Shown one piece after another: positions 1-9,825 of a stretch of 64,000 nt of DNA. The stretch's first letter is position 1. Each line of letters starts with the position of its first letter. The notes beneath the pieces were generated by a model. The model did no database searches. It saw only the letters and a program-made list of their open reading frames with translations, and was not told the origin of the DNA. This DNA is from Proteus cibi (GTDB lineage: Bacteria > Pseudomonadota > Gammaproteobacteria > Enterobacterales > Enterobacteriaceae). The position numbers and the translations under genes are program-made. Location of the stretch: assembly GCF_003144405.1 (NCBI RefSeq), contig NZ_PENW01000010.1:1-64000 (forward strand). The letters are read 5' to 3'.

Positions 1-3
1 AAG

Positions 4-34
4 GACTGAGTCCAGTTCAATACCGAACTCAGTC
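4..34. terminator. inverted repeat at the left edge, possible terminator
   Basis: The arms GACTGAGT (4-11) and ACTCAGTC (27-34) are perfect inverted repeats, and an overlapping alternative stem AGTTC/GAACT lies inside. A short T run follows on the plus strand. It could end maeB transcripts (maeB stops at 123) or those of a gene to the left. The window edge prevents a firm call. Confidence 0.4.
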
Positions 35-122
35 TTTACCTAACTAATTTAAACTGTCCAATAAATTGGGGTCAGTTCAAATAAAAGGCGCTTTATAGAT
101 GGAATTATTTAAGTCGTAACAA

Positions 123-2405
123 TTAATGTTGAGACTGTGCCTGAGCTTCAACAACAGCTAATGCCACCATATTCACTATGCGACGTACTGAGGCGATTGG
201 TGTCAAGATATGAGCGGGTTTAGCAACCCCCATTAATACAGGTCCCACAGTCACACCATCAGAGCTGGTTACACGTAGTAAGTTATAACTAATACGTGCT
301 GCTTCCATTGTTGGCATAACTAATAGGTTTGCAGAGCCTTTTAATGGGCTATCTGGCATCACATCACGGCGAATCGATTCCACTAGTGCTGCATCTGCAT
401 GCATTTCACCATCAATCTCTAATTCAGGTGCACGTTGTTTGATTATCTCTAATGCTTTTCTGAGTTTGATTGAAGATGGACTATCAAATGAACCAAAACT
501 TGAACGAGAAACTAGCGCGGCTTTTGGCTCAATACCAAAGCGACGGATAGTATCAGCAGCCATAATCGTAATATCGGCTAGTTGTTCTGCGGTTGGATCT
601 TCGTTGACGTAAGTATCTGTAATAAAGGTGTTACCACTTGGCAATAGTAGTGCATTCATTGCCCCAGCGGTTTCCATTCCCTCACGTAAACCAAACACGT
701 TTTTGTAGATTTCAAAATGTTCAGAATAGCTGCCCACAGTACCACAAATCAGACCATCGGCTTCCCCTCTGCGAACCATAATGGCGCCAATAAGTGTTGG
801 ATTGCCAATCATTGCACGGCGAGCTTGCTCTTGCGATACACCGCGGCGTTTCATGATTTGATGATACTCTTGCCAATACTCTTTGAAACGTGGGTCATTT
901 TCATTGTTCACCACTTCAAAGTCTTTACCTGCTTTAATATGTAAACCCAATTTCTGAATACGCATTTCAATCACACTAGGACGACCAATTAAGATTGGTG
1001 TGGCTAATCCTAATGTGACTAATTCTTGTGTTGCATGCAGTACGCGGTTTTCTTCCCCTTCTGCTAACACAATACGTTTTTTCTCTTTTTTCGCTTGAGA
1101 GAAAATAGGTTTCATAAATAAGTTCGTTTTATAAACAAACTCATTAAGGTGTTCAATATAAGCAGAGAAATCTTCAATTGGACGAGTGGCAACACCAGAA
1201 TCCATCGCGGCTTTTGCAACTGCTGGCGCAATTTTCACGATCAAACGTGGATCAAACGGTTTTGGGATAATGTATTCAGGACCAAAAGAGAGTTCTTGAT
1301 CACCATAGGCAGAAGCCACTTCTTCGTTTTGTTCAGCTAATGCTAATTCTGCAATGGCATGCACACAAGCGAGTTTCATCTCTTCATTAATTGCTGTCGC
1401 ACCAACGTCTAATGCGCCACGGAAGATGAAGGGGAAACATAATACGTTATTAACCTGATTTGGGTAGTCAGAGCGTCCTGTACAAATAATCGCATCTGAA
1501 CGCACTGCTTTCGCTAACGGAGGTAAAATTTCAGGCTCAGGATTTGCAAGCGCGAGAATAAGTGGATCTCGTGCCATTTTTTTGACCATCTCTTGCGTTA
1601 ATACGCCAGGTCCTGAACAACCTAAGAAAATATCAGCATTATTAATCACATCATCTAATGTACGAGTACCGTTATCTTCAATCGCATAAGCGGCTTTGGT
1701 TTCTGCCATATTAGCTTCACGTCCACGATAGATAACCCCTTTCGAGTCACATACAGTGATGTTTTCGCGTGTTAGCCCTAAAGCAACTAATAAGTTCATA
1801 CAAGCAATAGATGCAGCACCGGCTCCTGATACCACTAATTTTACTTTGCTAATTTCTTTTTTAATAATGCGCAAACCATTAAGAATGGCGGCGGTAGAGA
1901 TAATCGCTGTACCATGCTGATCATCATGGAATACAGGAATATTCATTTTCTCACGCAGTTTTTTCTCAATATAGAAACACTCTGGTGCTTTAATATCTTC
2001 GAGGTTAATACCACCAAATGTTGGCTCTAATGACGCGATGATATCAACGAGTTTATCCGGATCGGTTTCATTAACTTCGATGTCAAAAACATCAACACCA
2101 GAAAACTTCTTAAATAAAACGCCTTTACCTTCCATCACAGGCTTACCTGCTAAGGCACCAATATTTCCAAGTCCAAGTACTGCTGTACCATTTGAAATCA
2201 CCGCGACAAGATTACCTTTAGCTGTGTAGCGATAAGCGGCAAGAGGATCTGCTGCAATTTCTAAACAAGGCGCGGCGACGCCTGGCGAATAAGCTAATGC
2301 TAAATCACGTTGGGTTGTGAGTGGTTTTGTGGGTGTTACGGTGATTTTGCCAGGTACGGGAAATTCATGAAAATCTAGAGCGCTTTGTTTTAATTTGTCT
2401 TCCAT
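123..2405 (-). CDS. maeB: NADP-dependent malic enzyme MaeB
   Basis: Cytoplasmic oxidative decarboxylation of malate to pyruvate with NADP, feeding pyruvate and NADPH. The 760-residue protein has the long MaeB layout: a malic-enzyme catalytic and NAD-binding part (about 1-420, with the FHDDQHGTA and GAGAA motifs visible) followed by a phosphotransacetylase-like regulatory domain (about 430-755), as in E. coli MaeB, which is almost the same length. I chose the ATG at 2405, not the one at 2411, because AAAGGA then sits 7 bases upstream and the N-terminus MEDKLKQ matches E. coli MDDQLKQ. It is divergent from the response regulator at 2961. No talA or tktB is seen in the visible neighbourhood. Confidence 0.96.
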   Translation of the reverse strand: MEDKLKQSALDFHEFPVPGKITVTPTKPLTTQRDLALAYSPGVAAPCLEIAADPLAAYRYTAKGNLVAVISNGTAVLGLGNIGALAGKPVMEGKGVLFKKFSGVDVFDIEVNETDPDKLVDIIASLEPTFGGINLEDIKAPECFYIEKKLREKMNIPVFHDDQHGTAIISTAAILNGLRIIKKEISKVKLVVSGAGAASIACMNLLVALGLTRENITVCDSKGVIYRGREANMAETKAAYAIEDNGTRTLDDVINNADIFLGCSGPGVLTQEMVKKMARDPLILALANPEPEILPPLAKAVRSDAIICTGRSDYPNQVNNVLCFPFIFRGALDVGATAINEEMKLACVHAIAELALAEQNEEVASAYGDQELSFGPEYIIPKPFDPRLIVKIAPAVAKAAMDSGVATRPIEDFSAYIEHLNEFVYKTNLFMKPIFSQAKKEKKRIVLAEGEENRVLHATQELVTLGLATPILIGRPSVIEMRIQKLGLHIKAGKDFEVVNNENDPRFKEYWQEYHQIMKRRGVSQEQARRAMIGNPTLIGAIMVRRGEADGLICGTVGSYSEHFEIYKNVFGLREGMETAGAMNALLLPSGNTFITDTYVNEDPTAEQLADITIMAADTIRRFGIEPKAALVSRSSFGSFDSPSSIKLRKALEIIKQRAPELEIDGEMHADAALVESIRRDVMPDSPLKGSANLLVMPTMEAARISYNLLRVTSSDGVTVGPVLMGVAKPAHILTPIASVRRIVNMVALAVVEAQAQSQH

Positions 2406-2960
2406 CTTCATATCCTTTGTATCAATAGGGTAAGGGCTTCGTTAGTATAATGGTAATGGAGCGTTAAATCATGACGGCTCCGACACTTTTTTCAAATTAG
2501 TAAACTCGATTTATTATAAACAATTAATACCTAGTTATAGGTATATTATTACCGCTATTTAATTTCATCGGTGTAATAAACTCGAACAGAAAAAAGACAA
2601 TATTTGTTTATTATTTACCAGATATTAAATTAACATTTAAAATAATTAAAATTTTTATATAGTTTAAAAAAACAATAACTATTTTCACTTGTTGATTATT
2701 TTTAATATAGCCCAGCTTCCGTACAACTCATTGTAACTATAAAGATTTTATAGAATTAGATTTTTTGTTAGTCTTTTTGGTTATTTTCTTTTTTACCCGT
2801 AACAATAATTGGTGTAATATTGCCAACCGTCAATTTTATTTTCTTATTGTTTTAATAAGATGTCTGATTCTAATTTTTATTCCTCATTTGGAATTTACTT
2901 TTTTATTTTCTGCTATTGGAAAGATTACGCACATTATTATTTTTTTTAGGGAGAGGGGTT
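2406..2960. other. maeB / response-regulator divergent intergenic region
   Basis: About 555 bases, very AT-rich, with no credible gene. It must hold both divergent promoters. The one clear element is the inverted repeat around 2527-2544 described separately. A weak FNR-like half-site, TTGAT, lies at 2692-2696. Otherwise I see nothing distinct. Confidence 0.6.
2528..2543. promoter_or_regulatory. 7-2-7 NarP/NarL-type binding site (candidate)
   Basis: The sequence TACCTAG-TT-ATAGGTA fits the nitrate/nitrite response heptamer TACYYMT in the inverted 7-2-7 arrangement used by NarP and NarL. The left heptamer matches 6 of 7 positions and the right heptamer 7 of 7. It lies 123 bases upstream of maeB and about 420 upstream of the NarP-like regulator. 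The pattern match is seen directly; function is inferred. Confidence 0.5.
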
Positions 2961-3584
2961 ATGCCTAGCTACTCAATTATGATAGTGGATGATCACCCTA
3001 TCATGAGATATGGATTACGGCTATTGTTAGAAAAAGACAAGGATTTCGTCGTAGTAAGCGAAAGTGGCAATGCTCAAGAGGCTGTAACCGCTGCAAAACA
3101 ATTAAATCCAGATTTAATTATGATGGATTTAAATCTACAAGGGCGTTCTGGTATTGATACTATTCGAACACTTCGCCGCTCTGGTTTAACATCTTATGTT
3201 CTTGTTTTATCCGTTTCTGATTCACGTAATGATGTTTACGCTGCGTTGGATGCAGGCGCAAACGGTTATCTTTTAAAAGAGTGTGAGTTAGACATGTTAT
3301 TACTTAGCCTACGCAAAGCGGCTGTTGGGCATCCAGTCTATAGTGAGCGAGTGTGGCAATATATTCAACTTAGGCAAAATTATTCTGATCCACTTTCAGC
3401 GTTAACTAAAAGAGAGTTGGATGTGCTTCATGAAGTGTCTGCCGGAATGAAAAACAAGCAAATTGCTGAGAATTTATTTATTTCTGAAGAAACAGTGAAA
3501 GTTCACATTCGTAATATTTTAAAGAAATTGCAGGTCACTTCTCGTTTAGCTGCCAGTCTTATTCTTATTAAGCATCAGTACTAA
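2961..3584 (+). CDS. narP: NarL/NarP-family response regulator, NarP-like
   Basis: A 207-residue two-component response regulator. The receiver domain (1-120) has the acidic pair D10/D11, phosphoacceptor D56 and conserved K106. A LuxR-type helix-turn-helix follows (about 148-200, motif LTKRELDVLHEVSAGMKNKQ). It resembles NarP most, sharing runs such as IMIVDDHP and ETVKVHIRNILKKL with similar length, so a role in nitrate/nitrite-responsive transcription is likely. The ATG at 2961 is preferred because GGAGAGGGG lies just upstream; a longer frame opening at a TTG at 2916 has no such support. No sensor kinase gene is adjacent. A NarP-type site lies upstream at 2528. UhpA/FixJ-type paralogues are the alternative. 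Confidence 0.7.
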   Translation: MPSYSIMIVDDHPIMRYGLRLLLEKDKDFVVVSESGNAQEAVTAAKQLNPDLIMMDLNLQGRSGIDTIRTLRRSGLTSYVLVLSVSDSRNDVYAALDAGANGYLLKECELDMLLLSLRKAAVGHPVYSERVWQYIQLRQNYSDPLSALTKRELDVLHEVSAGMKNKQIAENLFISEETVKVHIRNILKKLQVTSRLAASLILIKHQY

Positions 3585-3663
3585 ACGTTTTACCCCGACA
3601 CTGGGTCGGGGTAATAAGATATATCTATTTAATATTCCATTTAAATCTATATAAAATCATCTA

Positions 3664-4224
3664 TTATTCAATAGGTACTGGATAACTTAATACTTTGAAA
3701 TGGTTATCGGGTAATTTTTCGATATTTAACTGATACAACTCTCGGTTTATGCCATTAATCACAATATCAAGTTCGCTAAAGGCGGATTGTATTTCTTCAT
3801 TGGTTGCCCATGAAGGAATGCCTTTCACACCATAATAAAAATAAACTTTACTTTTACCTGAATCTATTGGCTGAATTTCTTTTATCTGACTAATGAAAAG
3901 ATGGCCATAACAGAAGTCTTGATAAGGTTGCCAAGCTTTACGCCCTTTTTCACTAAGATTAAACACCCACTCTTCTCCATTTGCGGTTTGTTCAATCAAT
4001 CCAGCTTCAACTAATGCATGCATTCTTTCTAATACCCATGGTGCATCATCTTCATTGCTGTACACAGGCCATTTCCCTTCGCCCAAACACAATAAATAAT
4101 CACTGTTAAAAAAGGCCTCTAAGGCTATTTTATACTCATCAACTTTTGGACTGTCATTTTCTTCGTCAGCCCAGCTAAAAGAAGAGAGTAAAAGCAATAT
4201 AAGACTCAGTGAAATACTTTTCAT
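3664..4224 (-). CDS. putative exported protein of unknown function
   Basis: I do not recognise this 186-residue protein. The N-terminus MKSISLSLILLLLSSFSWA looks like a Sec signal peptide cleaved after the SWA motif, so a periplasmic location is inferred. The start at 4224 gives the better signal peptide; an in-frame TTG at 4239 would add five residues. The mature part is acidic with two cysteines (LLCLGEG and FCYGH). A central stretch (about 70-105, ALVEAGLIEQTANG then LSEKGRKAW) resembles the recognition helix and wing of winged-helix folds. It stands alone between the response regulator (convergent) and yffB (divergent). Confidence 0.6.
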   Translation of the reverse strand: MKSISLSLILLLLSSFSWADEENDSPKVDEYKIALEAFFNSDYLLCLGEGKWPVYSNEDDAPWVLERMHALVEAGLIEQTANGEEWVFNLSEKGRKAWQPYQDFCYGHLFISQIKEIQPIDSGKSKVYFYYGVKGIPSWATNEEIQSAFSELDIVINGINRELYQLNIEKLPDNHFKVLSYPVPIE

Positions 4225-4430
4225 ATTTTCTTTTACCAACGGAAATCTTTATTTGTATTTGTATTACTCTACGCTACACAATTCGTTACACTAACGTGAC
4301 AGTTTAATATCCGATATATTTTATAATGTAAATAGGATTTTTCACTACAACAAAAGCTGTTATTTTGGAATTGTATAACACTCATTCTCATCAATACTAA
4401 TATTACGTATTGTCATATAAGGAAAATATC

Positions 4431-4802
4431 ATGTCCACGACAAACCTGACATATACCATGTACGGCATAAAAAATTGCGATACCATCAAAAAAGCGCGTA
4501 AATGGTTAGATGATAATCATATTCCTTACGCGTTTCATGATTACCGCAAAGAGGGTTTGACGGAAGCATTATTACGCACCTTTACAGAAAATTTAGATTG
4601 GCAGACACTTGTGAATAAAAGAGGAACAACTTGGCGCCAATTATCCGATGAAGAAAAGAATGCAATCACTGATGTTACCTCTGCAATTTCACTTATGTTA
4701 GATAAACCCGCCATTATTAAACGCCCTATTCTTGTGTCATCAGACAACCGTTTTATTGTTGGTTTTGATGCCAATCATTATTCGACCTTTACAGGAGCCT
4801 AA
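4431..4802 (+). CDS. yffB: ArsC/Spx-family reductase-like protein YffB
   Basis: A 123-residue thioredoxin-fold protein of the ArsC/Spx family, matching E. coli YffB along its length ([16 protein letters not shown] near the N-terminus, RGTTWR and PAIIKRP later). The single N-terminal cysteine in NCDTIKKA stands where ArsC has its catalytic cysteine; in YffB homologues a glutathione-dependent reductase role is suspected but not settled. The ATG at 4431 has AAGGAAA upstream; an in-frame upstream ATG at 4410 lacks one. It is followed after 5 bases by dapE, the same pair as in E. coli, so the two are probably co-transcribed. Confidence 0.88.
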   Translation: MSTTNLTYTMYGIKNCDTIKKARKWLDDNHIPYAFHDYRKEGLTEALLRTFTENLDWQTLVNKRGTTWRQLSDEEKNAITDVTSAISLMLDKPAIIKRPILVSSDNRFIVGFDANHYSTFTGA

Positions 4803-4807
4803 TTTTT

Positions 4808-5938
4808 ATGTCATGTCCTGTTATTGAGCTTGCACAACAACTGATTTCGCGTCCATCAATCAGTCCTGATGATCAAGGTTGTCAACAACTGATTATTGAT
4901 AGACTTGTCCCTCTGGGTTTTACTATTGAGAGAATGCCTTTTGGTGAAACTGAAAATCTTTGGGCTTGTCGTGGTGGTGAAGGTGAAACGCTAGCTTTTG
5001 CTGGTCATACTGATGTTGTACCAACTGGTGATCCTAATTTATGGGACAATCCACCTTTTGAACCCTCTATTCGTGATGGTATGTTGTATGGGCGCGGTGC
5101 GGCAGATATGAAGGGCTCACTTGCCGCCATGATTGTCGCGGCTGAACGTTTTGTTCGCTCTTATCCCGATCACCGTGGACGACTCGCTTTTTTAATTACA
5201 TCAGATGAAGAAGCTAAAGCCGCAGATGGTACAGTTAAAGTTGTACAATCTTTAATGTCACGTGGCGAACGTCTCGATTATTGCCTTGTCGGTGAACCTT
5301 CAAGCCAACTTCATTTAGGCGATATGGTAAAAAATGGTCGTCGAGGCTCAATAACAGCAAACTTAATTATTCAAGGTGTGCAAGGTCATGTCGCTTATCC
5401 TCACCTTGCAGAAAATCCTATTCATCTTGCCGCCCCTTTTATCCAAGAGCTCGTTCATACTGTTTGGGATGAAGGTAACGAATTTTTCCCTGCGACCACA
5501 ATGCAAATTGCCAATATCCATGCAGGTACAGGCAGTAATAATGTGATCCCCGGTGAGCTGTTTATTCAATTTAATTTCCGCTTTAGTACAGCGATTACAG
5601 ATGAAGAAATTCGCCAACGTACAGAAGCATTATTACAAAAACACCAACTTCGCTATCAACTAGAATGGGCTTTATCTGGTCAACCGTTTATTACTGGGCA
5701 AGGTAAATTACTTGAAGCGGTCCGTTACTCCGTTAAGCATTACACCAATTTAGAGCCTGAGCTCTCCACCAGCGGAGGCACTTCTGATGGTCGATTTATT
5801 GCCCAAATGGGTGCTCAAGTAATCGAATTAGGTCCTGTTAATGCAACAATTCATAAAGTTAATGAGTGCGTTAATGCAGCAGATTTACAACAGCTTAGCC
5901 GAATTTATCAGCGGGTTATGGAGCAACTTATTTTATGA
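4808..5938 (+). CDS. dapE: succinyl-diaminopimelate desuccinylase DapE
   Basis: Cytoplasmic M20-family zinc enzyme hydrolysing N-succinyl-LL-2,6-diaminopimelate to LL-DAP and succinate in the lysine and peptidoglycan precursor pathway. At 376 residues it is the usual length. The metal-binding segments are visible: [11 protein letters not shown] (about 64-74), [10 protein letters not shown] (about 96-105) and TSDEEAKA (about 131-138). C-terminal HKVNECV is also typical. It sits 5 bases after yffB and overlaps the following M15 peptidase gene by 4 bases (ATGA), which implies translational coupling of DAP synthesis and a peptidoglycan-processing enzyme. Confidence 0.97.
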   Translation: MSCPVIELAQQLISRPSISPDDQGCQQLIIDRLVPLGFTIERMPFGETENLWACRGGEGETLAFAGHTDVVPTGDPNLWDNPPFEPSIRDGMLYGRGAADMKGSLAAMIVAAERFVRSYPDHRGRLAFLITSDEEAKAADGTVKVVQSLMSRGERLDYCLVGEPSSQLHLGDMVKNGRRGSITANLIIQGVQGHVAYPHLAENPIHLAAPFIQELVHTVWDEGNEFFPATTMQIANIHAGTGSNNVIPGELFIQFNFRFSTAITDEEIRQRTEALLQKHQLRYQLEWALSGQPFITGQGKLLEAVRYSVKHYTNLEPELSTSGGTSDGRFIAQMGAQVIELGPVNATIHKVNECVNAADLQQLSRIYQRVMEQLIL

Positions 5939-6603
5939 TAACACCTTTAATGCTAACAGGCCGTTCTACCGACCATTTAGTCACTTTATCCGGTCAGCAT
6001 CGCTTACAATTTAATGCCACTAAGGCTTTTTTAGCATTACAACAACAAGCCACAAAAGCAGGCTTTAAATTAATGCCAGCCAGCTCTTTTCGTGATTTTA
6101 ATCGCCAATTAGCAATATGGAATGGAAAGTTTGAAGGGACTCGCCCTGTTTTAGATGCACAAAGCCACCCCATGGATATTCATGCATTATCAGAAGGTGA
6201 GCGCTGTATTGCTATTTTAAAATGGTCAGCATTGCCCGGCGCAAGTCGCCATCATTGGGGGACTGAAATTGATATTTATGATCCTTTTCGTTTACCTGAA
6301 GGTCAATCATTACAATTAGAACCTTGGGAATACGAGAATGGTGGTTATTTTGCAGAGCTAAATGAATGGTTAACGGAGAATATGTCCGCGTATGACTTTT
6401 ATCGCCCTTTTACTCATAAAGAGAGCGATATTGCTTACGAACCATGGCATATCAGTTATTGGCCTCTTTCTCATGAAGCCTCTCTTGCTTATACACCCGA
6501 TATTCTAAAATCTGTGTTAGAAGAAGAGAATATTTATGGCAAACAGTGGTTATTAGCCAATCTTGACGAGATCTTTACTCGTTACATTGTTTTGCCCGAA
6601 TAA
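5935..6603 (+). CDS. M15-family (VanY-like) D-alanyl-D-alanine carboxypeptidase-type peptidase
   Basis: A 222-residue protein of the M15 peptidase family, which cleaves D-Ala-D-Ala or L,D bonds in peptidoglycan. The zinc-ligand pattern is visible: [15 protein letters not shown] is represented as [15 protein letters not shown] (about 100-114) and the second histidine as EPWHISYW (about 177-184). SSFRDFNRQ near residue 55 is also typical. No signal peptide is evident, so either it acts in the cytoplasm, for example on recycled muropeptides, or it is exported by another route. Its ATG overlaps the dapE stop codon by 4 bases. E. coli has no gene at this position. Confidence 0.8.
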   Translation: MITPLMLTGRSTDHLVTLSGQHRLQFNATKAFLALQQQATKAGFKLMPASSFRDFNRQLAIWNGKFEGTRPVLDAQSHPMDIHALSEGERCIAILKWSALPGASRHHWGTEIDIYDPFRLPEGQSLQLEPWEYENGGYFAELNEWLTENMSAYDFYRPFTHKESDIAYEPWHISYWPLSHEASLAYTPDILKSVLEEENIYGKQWLLANLDEIFTRYIVLPE

Positions 6604-6605
6604 TA

Positions 6606-6989
6606 CTATTTTTCACATGGGGCTTCTTGTTGATCGTTAACAGGAAGTCTCCACATAAATATCAACAAACACGCTAAGATTATGAGCAATAATATTCTGA
6701 CCCAAAGCATAGATACTAACCACAATGAAATGGCAAAGGTAATTAAGATCACCAAGATAGCTTTAGGTTTCGCCCCTTTAGGCATAGCGTGATAAGTTTG
6801 CCAATATCGTAAATAAGGACCGAACCAAGAACGATAAAGTAACCAATAATGGAAGCGCTTTGACGAACGAGAAAAACACCATGCAGCAAGTAATAAGAAA
6901 GGTGTAGTGGGTAACACTGGCAAAATAACCCCTAGCGTGGCTAATCCAACGCATAACCAACCTGCTATAATCAATAATATCCGTTTCAT
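6606..6989 (-). CDS. ybaN: DUF454 inner-membrane protein YbaN
   Basis: A 127-residue integral membrane protein of the DUF454 family, clearly the YbaN type: the segment GVILPVLPTTPFLLLAAWCF and the following RFHYWLLYRSWFGPYLR are near-identical to E. coli YbaN. Expected membrane helices lie at about 4-22, 28-42, 76-95 and 97-115. Function is unknown in the family. The ATG at 6989 is preferred over an upstream in-frame TTG at 7004. It stops only 2 bases from the end of the convergent M15 peptidase gene. In E. coli ybaN lies elsewhere, next to apt/priC. Confidence 0.85.
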   Translation of the reverse strand: MKRILLIIAGWLCVGLATLGVILPVLPTTPFLLLAAWCFSRSSKRFHYWLLYRSWFGPYLRYWQTYHAMPKGAKPKAILVILITFAISLWLVSMLWVRILLLIILACLLIFMWRLPVNDQQEAPCEK

Positions 6990-7088
6990 GTTGTGCTTTT
7001 CCAACTCATGCTGTATTAAGTTATTTTATAGAGTCAAATAAAAAAGATCCTCATTCTCAATAACAATTTTAAAACAGAAGGCGTATTT

Positions 7089-7298
7089 ATGCACTGGTTT
7101 GCTGATTATTGGTGGGTAATTTTAATTCTTTTAGTGGGAATTATTATTAACGCTATTAAAGAGATGAATAAAATTGATCCCAAAAAATTTCTTAAAAATA
7201 AGCGGGATTTGCCACCACATCGTGATTTTAATGATAAATGGGATGATGAAGAGGATTGGCCTAAACAAAATCAAAACAAGAAGGATGAGAACAAGTAG
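7089..7298 (+). CDS. ypfN: UPF0370 membrane protein YpfN
   Basis: A 69-residue protein with one N-terminal membrane helix (about 4-24, [18 protein letters not shown]) followed by a highly charged cytoplasmic tail with [20 protein letters not shown]. This matches YpfN of E. coli, which also follows dapE and precedes tmcA. Function is unknown. The last 38 bases overlap the 3' end of tmcA on the opposite strand, a tail-to-tail arrangement. Confidence 0.85.
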   Translation: MHWFADYWWVILILLVGIIINAIKEMNKIDPKKFLKNKRDLPPHRDFNDKWDDEEDWPKQNQNKKDENK

Positions 7299-9309
7299 CT
7301 AACCACTGTTGATAACGCAAGGTTAATTTAGCATCTTTTTCAGCCATTAATTGCGCACATTGCGCTCTTAATTGCTTAGTTAAGACTTTTTTCCCTGATA
7401 AAGAAAACTCAGCCACACACTGCTCAACTGACTTATTGTCTACAAAAAAAGCCTCCAATAACGGGAAGTGTTGCTCATAACCGACCAAAAAGTTAGCAAC
7501 ACTCTCATAAACAGTCAATGCAGGGCGATGAGCAAAAGCAAAACCCGCCATCATTAACCAACGTTCTTGTGGTGTAGCAATATGTCTTGGTATTAAATTA
7601 TCCGCTAAGTGGAGCTTTGTTTGCTGTTTTATCTGCGGATATTGCAAAGAAAAGGCACTTAAAGAAGATTGTAATAACTGCTCACCTTGTTCTGTTAGTG
7701 GATACATCGCCATTGTGGCATAACATCCACTGCTTGCCTCTTTATGTACCCCTAATCGTACTATTTGAAAGCCACATTGCTTCCAAAACTGCGCCAACAC
7801 ATCGGTGTAACCAAAGCTCACCGAAAGATAATCAATAGCCTGTTTTTGACTCTCTTTTACAATATTAGCAATTAAAGTTGCCGCAATTTTTTGGCGTCGA
7901 TATTGAGGTAACACGGCAATACGGCTAATACGCAATGCGTTCAAACACATTGCATCGGGTGTTAAACCATAAGTGACTAATGATTGAGCAACCAGATTAC
8001 CTCTCGGTCTACGAGTACCTAACCAGACATCGTGAGCAAGTTCAGAAGATAATCCCCCTTCTTCGATACACCACACAGCGCCCACAATTTTTTGATTCAT
8101 TGACGCTGACCAATAACGCTGTTTTTGACCATCAAGTAAACGTCGGAAATCAAGTGGCGTTGTTCGATAATGCGCACTAGTAAGTAGCTGATAAAAATCA
8201 CGCAGTTGTGAAATGTTATTATGCCAATTTCCTTGCAGCGGGTGGATATCGACCTCTCCTTGTTGCTGAAGATCAACATCGTACTCAGGTTCATCAAGTA
8301 ACAGCAACTGATTAAGCCAATTTTCTAATGGACAATCTTTAGCCCAACGAATAGGTGTTTTTAATTGATAGGTACGCAAATTAGGAATATTGTTTCCTAA
8401 CTTCAGCATAAAACCTCGCCCTGTTCCTTCATAGCCTTGTACAGTCGTTGTCATTAATACATTAGGAAAATAACCACACAGCGCTTCTAGTTGTGCAATG
8501 GGCAGAGACGCGGCTTCATCAATAATCAACCAATCACTTTGAATTTCGTTATTTATACATAGCTCTAATAAATTATCAGGAGAGTAAAACGAAATCGCTT
8601 TATTGGTGTGTGAAGATAAAACATCTATACTGTTTTTTGCAGGCGCACATACGAGTACATTTCCTTGATATTGCTCGATAAACATTCCCGCTAGCGCTGA
8701 CTTTCCTCTACCTCTTGGTGCAATAACACTCCAAACACAGGAGGTCGACAAAAGTAAGTTATCTAAAATAACTTGCTGTTCTGCGGTTGGTTCACCTTGT
8801 GGAAGCGCCCAAGCTCCTGCCGTTTCCATTATCACTGGTAATTGTAACAATGTTGATTGTTGCCAAACCATCACTTGGTTATTACCTAAAGTGATATTTT
8901 TGAGCCACGCCATAAAGTTTGGTGTTGAAAGTCCCCCCTGGGCATCATTCCAGCGCTGGCTATCGTTATCAATATAACTGTTCCAACTTTCAATATCAGG
9001 CAGACATAAAATCAATACACTCCCTGCTTTTAATGTGCCTGTTAACATCGCTAAAGCATCAGTATTAAATTCCGTATTGGCATCAAAAACAGCATGCAGA
9101 AACTCACGCCCTAATAGACGAATCGCTTGTTCAGGTAAAATAGCATCGGGTTGATTGGAAGAAATCGTGATCCAATCACCTTGGCATAATGGAGTAATTT
9201 GCTTGATCTGATCCGTTTGCCATGCGGGTTCACCCGCTAATAGCAGTAACTGACGTTGCCCTAATTGAGCTAATTTTTGCTGATATTGATGTAACTGAGA
9301 AAATGGCAC
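7261..9309 (-). CDS. tmcA: tRNA(Met) cytidine acetyltransferase TmcA
   Basis: Acetylates the wobble cytidine C34 of elongator tRNA(Met) using acetyl-CoA and ATP. The 682-residue length is close to the E. coli enzyme (671). Domains in order: an N-terminal DUF1726-type region (1-170), an RNA-helicase-like module with Walker [13 protein letters not shown] (about 197-208) and Walker B LIIDEAAS (about 260-267), a GNAT acetyltransferase module (about 395-520, with [19 protein letters not shown]), and a C-terminal tRNA-binding region. Its 3' end overlaps convergent ypfN, and it starts 2 bases after the UPF0756 gene, so those two are probably one transcript. Confidence 0.95.
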   Translation of the reverse strand: MPFSQLHQYQQKLAQLGQRQLLLLAGEPAWQTDQIKQITPLCQGDWITISSNQPDAILPEQAIRLLGREFLHAVFDANTEFNTDALAMLTGTLKAGSVLILCLPDIESWNSYIDNDSQRWNDAQGGLSTPNFMAWLKNITLGNNQVMVWQQSTLLQLPVIMETAGAWALPQGEPTAEQQVILDNLLLSTSCVWSVIAPRGRGKSALAGMFIEQYQGNVLVCAPAKNSIDVLSSHTNKAISFYSPDNLLELCINNEIQSDWLIIDEAASLPIAQLEALCGYFPNVLMTTTVQGYEGTGRGFMLKLGNNIPNLRTYQLKTPIRWAKDCPLENWLNQLLLLDEPEYDVDLQQQGEVDIHPLQGNWHNNISQLRDFYQLLTSAHYRTTPLDFRRLLDGQKQRYWSASMNQKIVGAVWCIEEGGLSSELAHDVWLGTRRPRGNLVAQSLVTYGLTPDAMCLNALRISRIAVLPQYRRQKIAATLIANIVKESQKQAIDYLSVSFGYTDVLAQFWKQCGFQIVRLGVHKEASSGCYATMAMYPLTEQGEQLLQSSLSAFSLQYPQIKQQTKLHLADNLIPRHIATPQERWLMMAGFAFAHRPALTVYESVANFLVGYEQHFPLLEAFFVDNKSVEQCVAEFSLSGKKVLTKQLRAQCAQLMAEKDAKLTLRYQQWLATCSHPSCFDFV

Positions 9310-9311
9310 AG

Positions 9312-9764
9312 CTAGGATTTACCGATTAACAATGAAAGAATACCCGCTGCAATTAATGGTCCAACAGGCACGCCTCGGAATAGTGCGACACCAATAACCG
9401 TTCCCACTAATAAGCCAGCCACCGTTGAAGGTTGGTTATTCATTAAAGAAACACCCCGTGCGCCTAACCAAGAAACGGCGATACCGATAGCAATTGCTAG
9501 CAGTGATTTCCAGTTTAAAAATGAGTTAAGCACTTCTTGCCCTGAAATACGCCCTGTTGCGATGGGTGTCATTACCCCAATAGTCAAAATTAAGATCCCG
9601 ATGGTCATGCCATATTTTTCAACCACAGGAAAATATTGATTTAGAGGCGTGATTTTAATCACTAGCAAAGCAAGCATTGCTAACGTTACAGTCATATTAT
9701 GACTAATAATGCCAAGTCCGGCGAGAACCAGCAAAATTAATAGTGAGGGATCAACGTTACTCAT
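9312..9764 (-). CDS. UPF0756 (DUF441) membrane protein, YeaL-like
   Basis: A 150-residue hydrophobic protein with four or five predicted membrane helices. The C-terminus [25 protein letters not shown] and the central [14 protein letters not shown] match the YeaL/UPF0756 family, for which no function is established. It lies between ypfJ and tmcA, 2 bases before tmcA, so it is likely translated from the same message. In E. coli the family member yeaL is at another locus, so this placement is a lineage-specific rearrangement or a second family member. Confidence 0.85.
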   Translation of the reverse strand: MSNVDPSLLILLVLAGLGIISHNMTVTLAMLALLVIKITPLNQYFPVVEKYGMTIGILILTIGVMTPIATGRISGQEVLNSFLNWKSLLAIAIGIAVSWLGARGVSLMNNQPSTVAGLLVGTVIGVALFRGVPVGPLIAAGILSLLIGKS

Positions 9765-9825
9765 TTTTGTTCCTAAGCCTTTCTCTTTATAGCGTTAATT
9801 ATCTTTTATTTACCGACGAATGGTA

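Noticed and set aside
2916-2960. N-terminal extension of the NarP-like regulator beginning at a TTG at 2916
   Set aside because: The added residues have no family counterpart, and the ATG at 2961 has a strong GGAGAGGGG just upstream.
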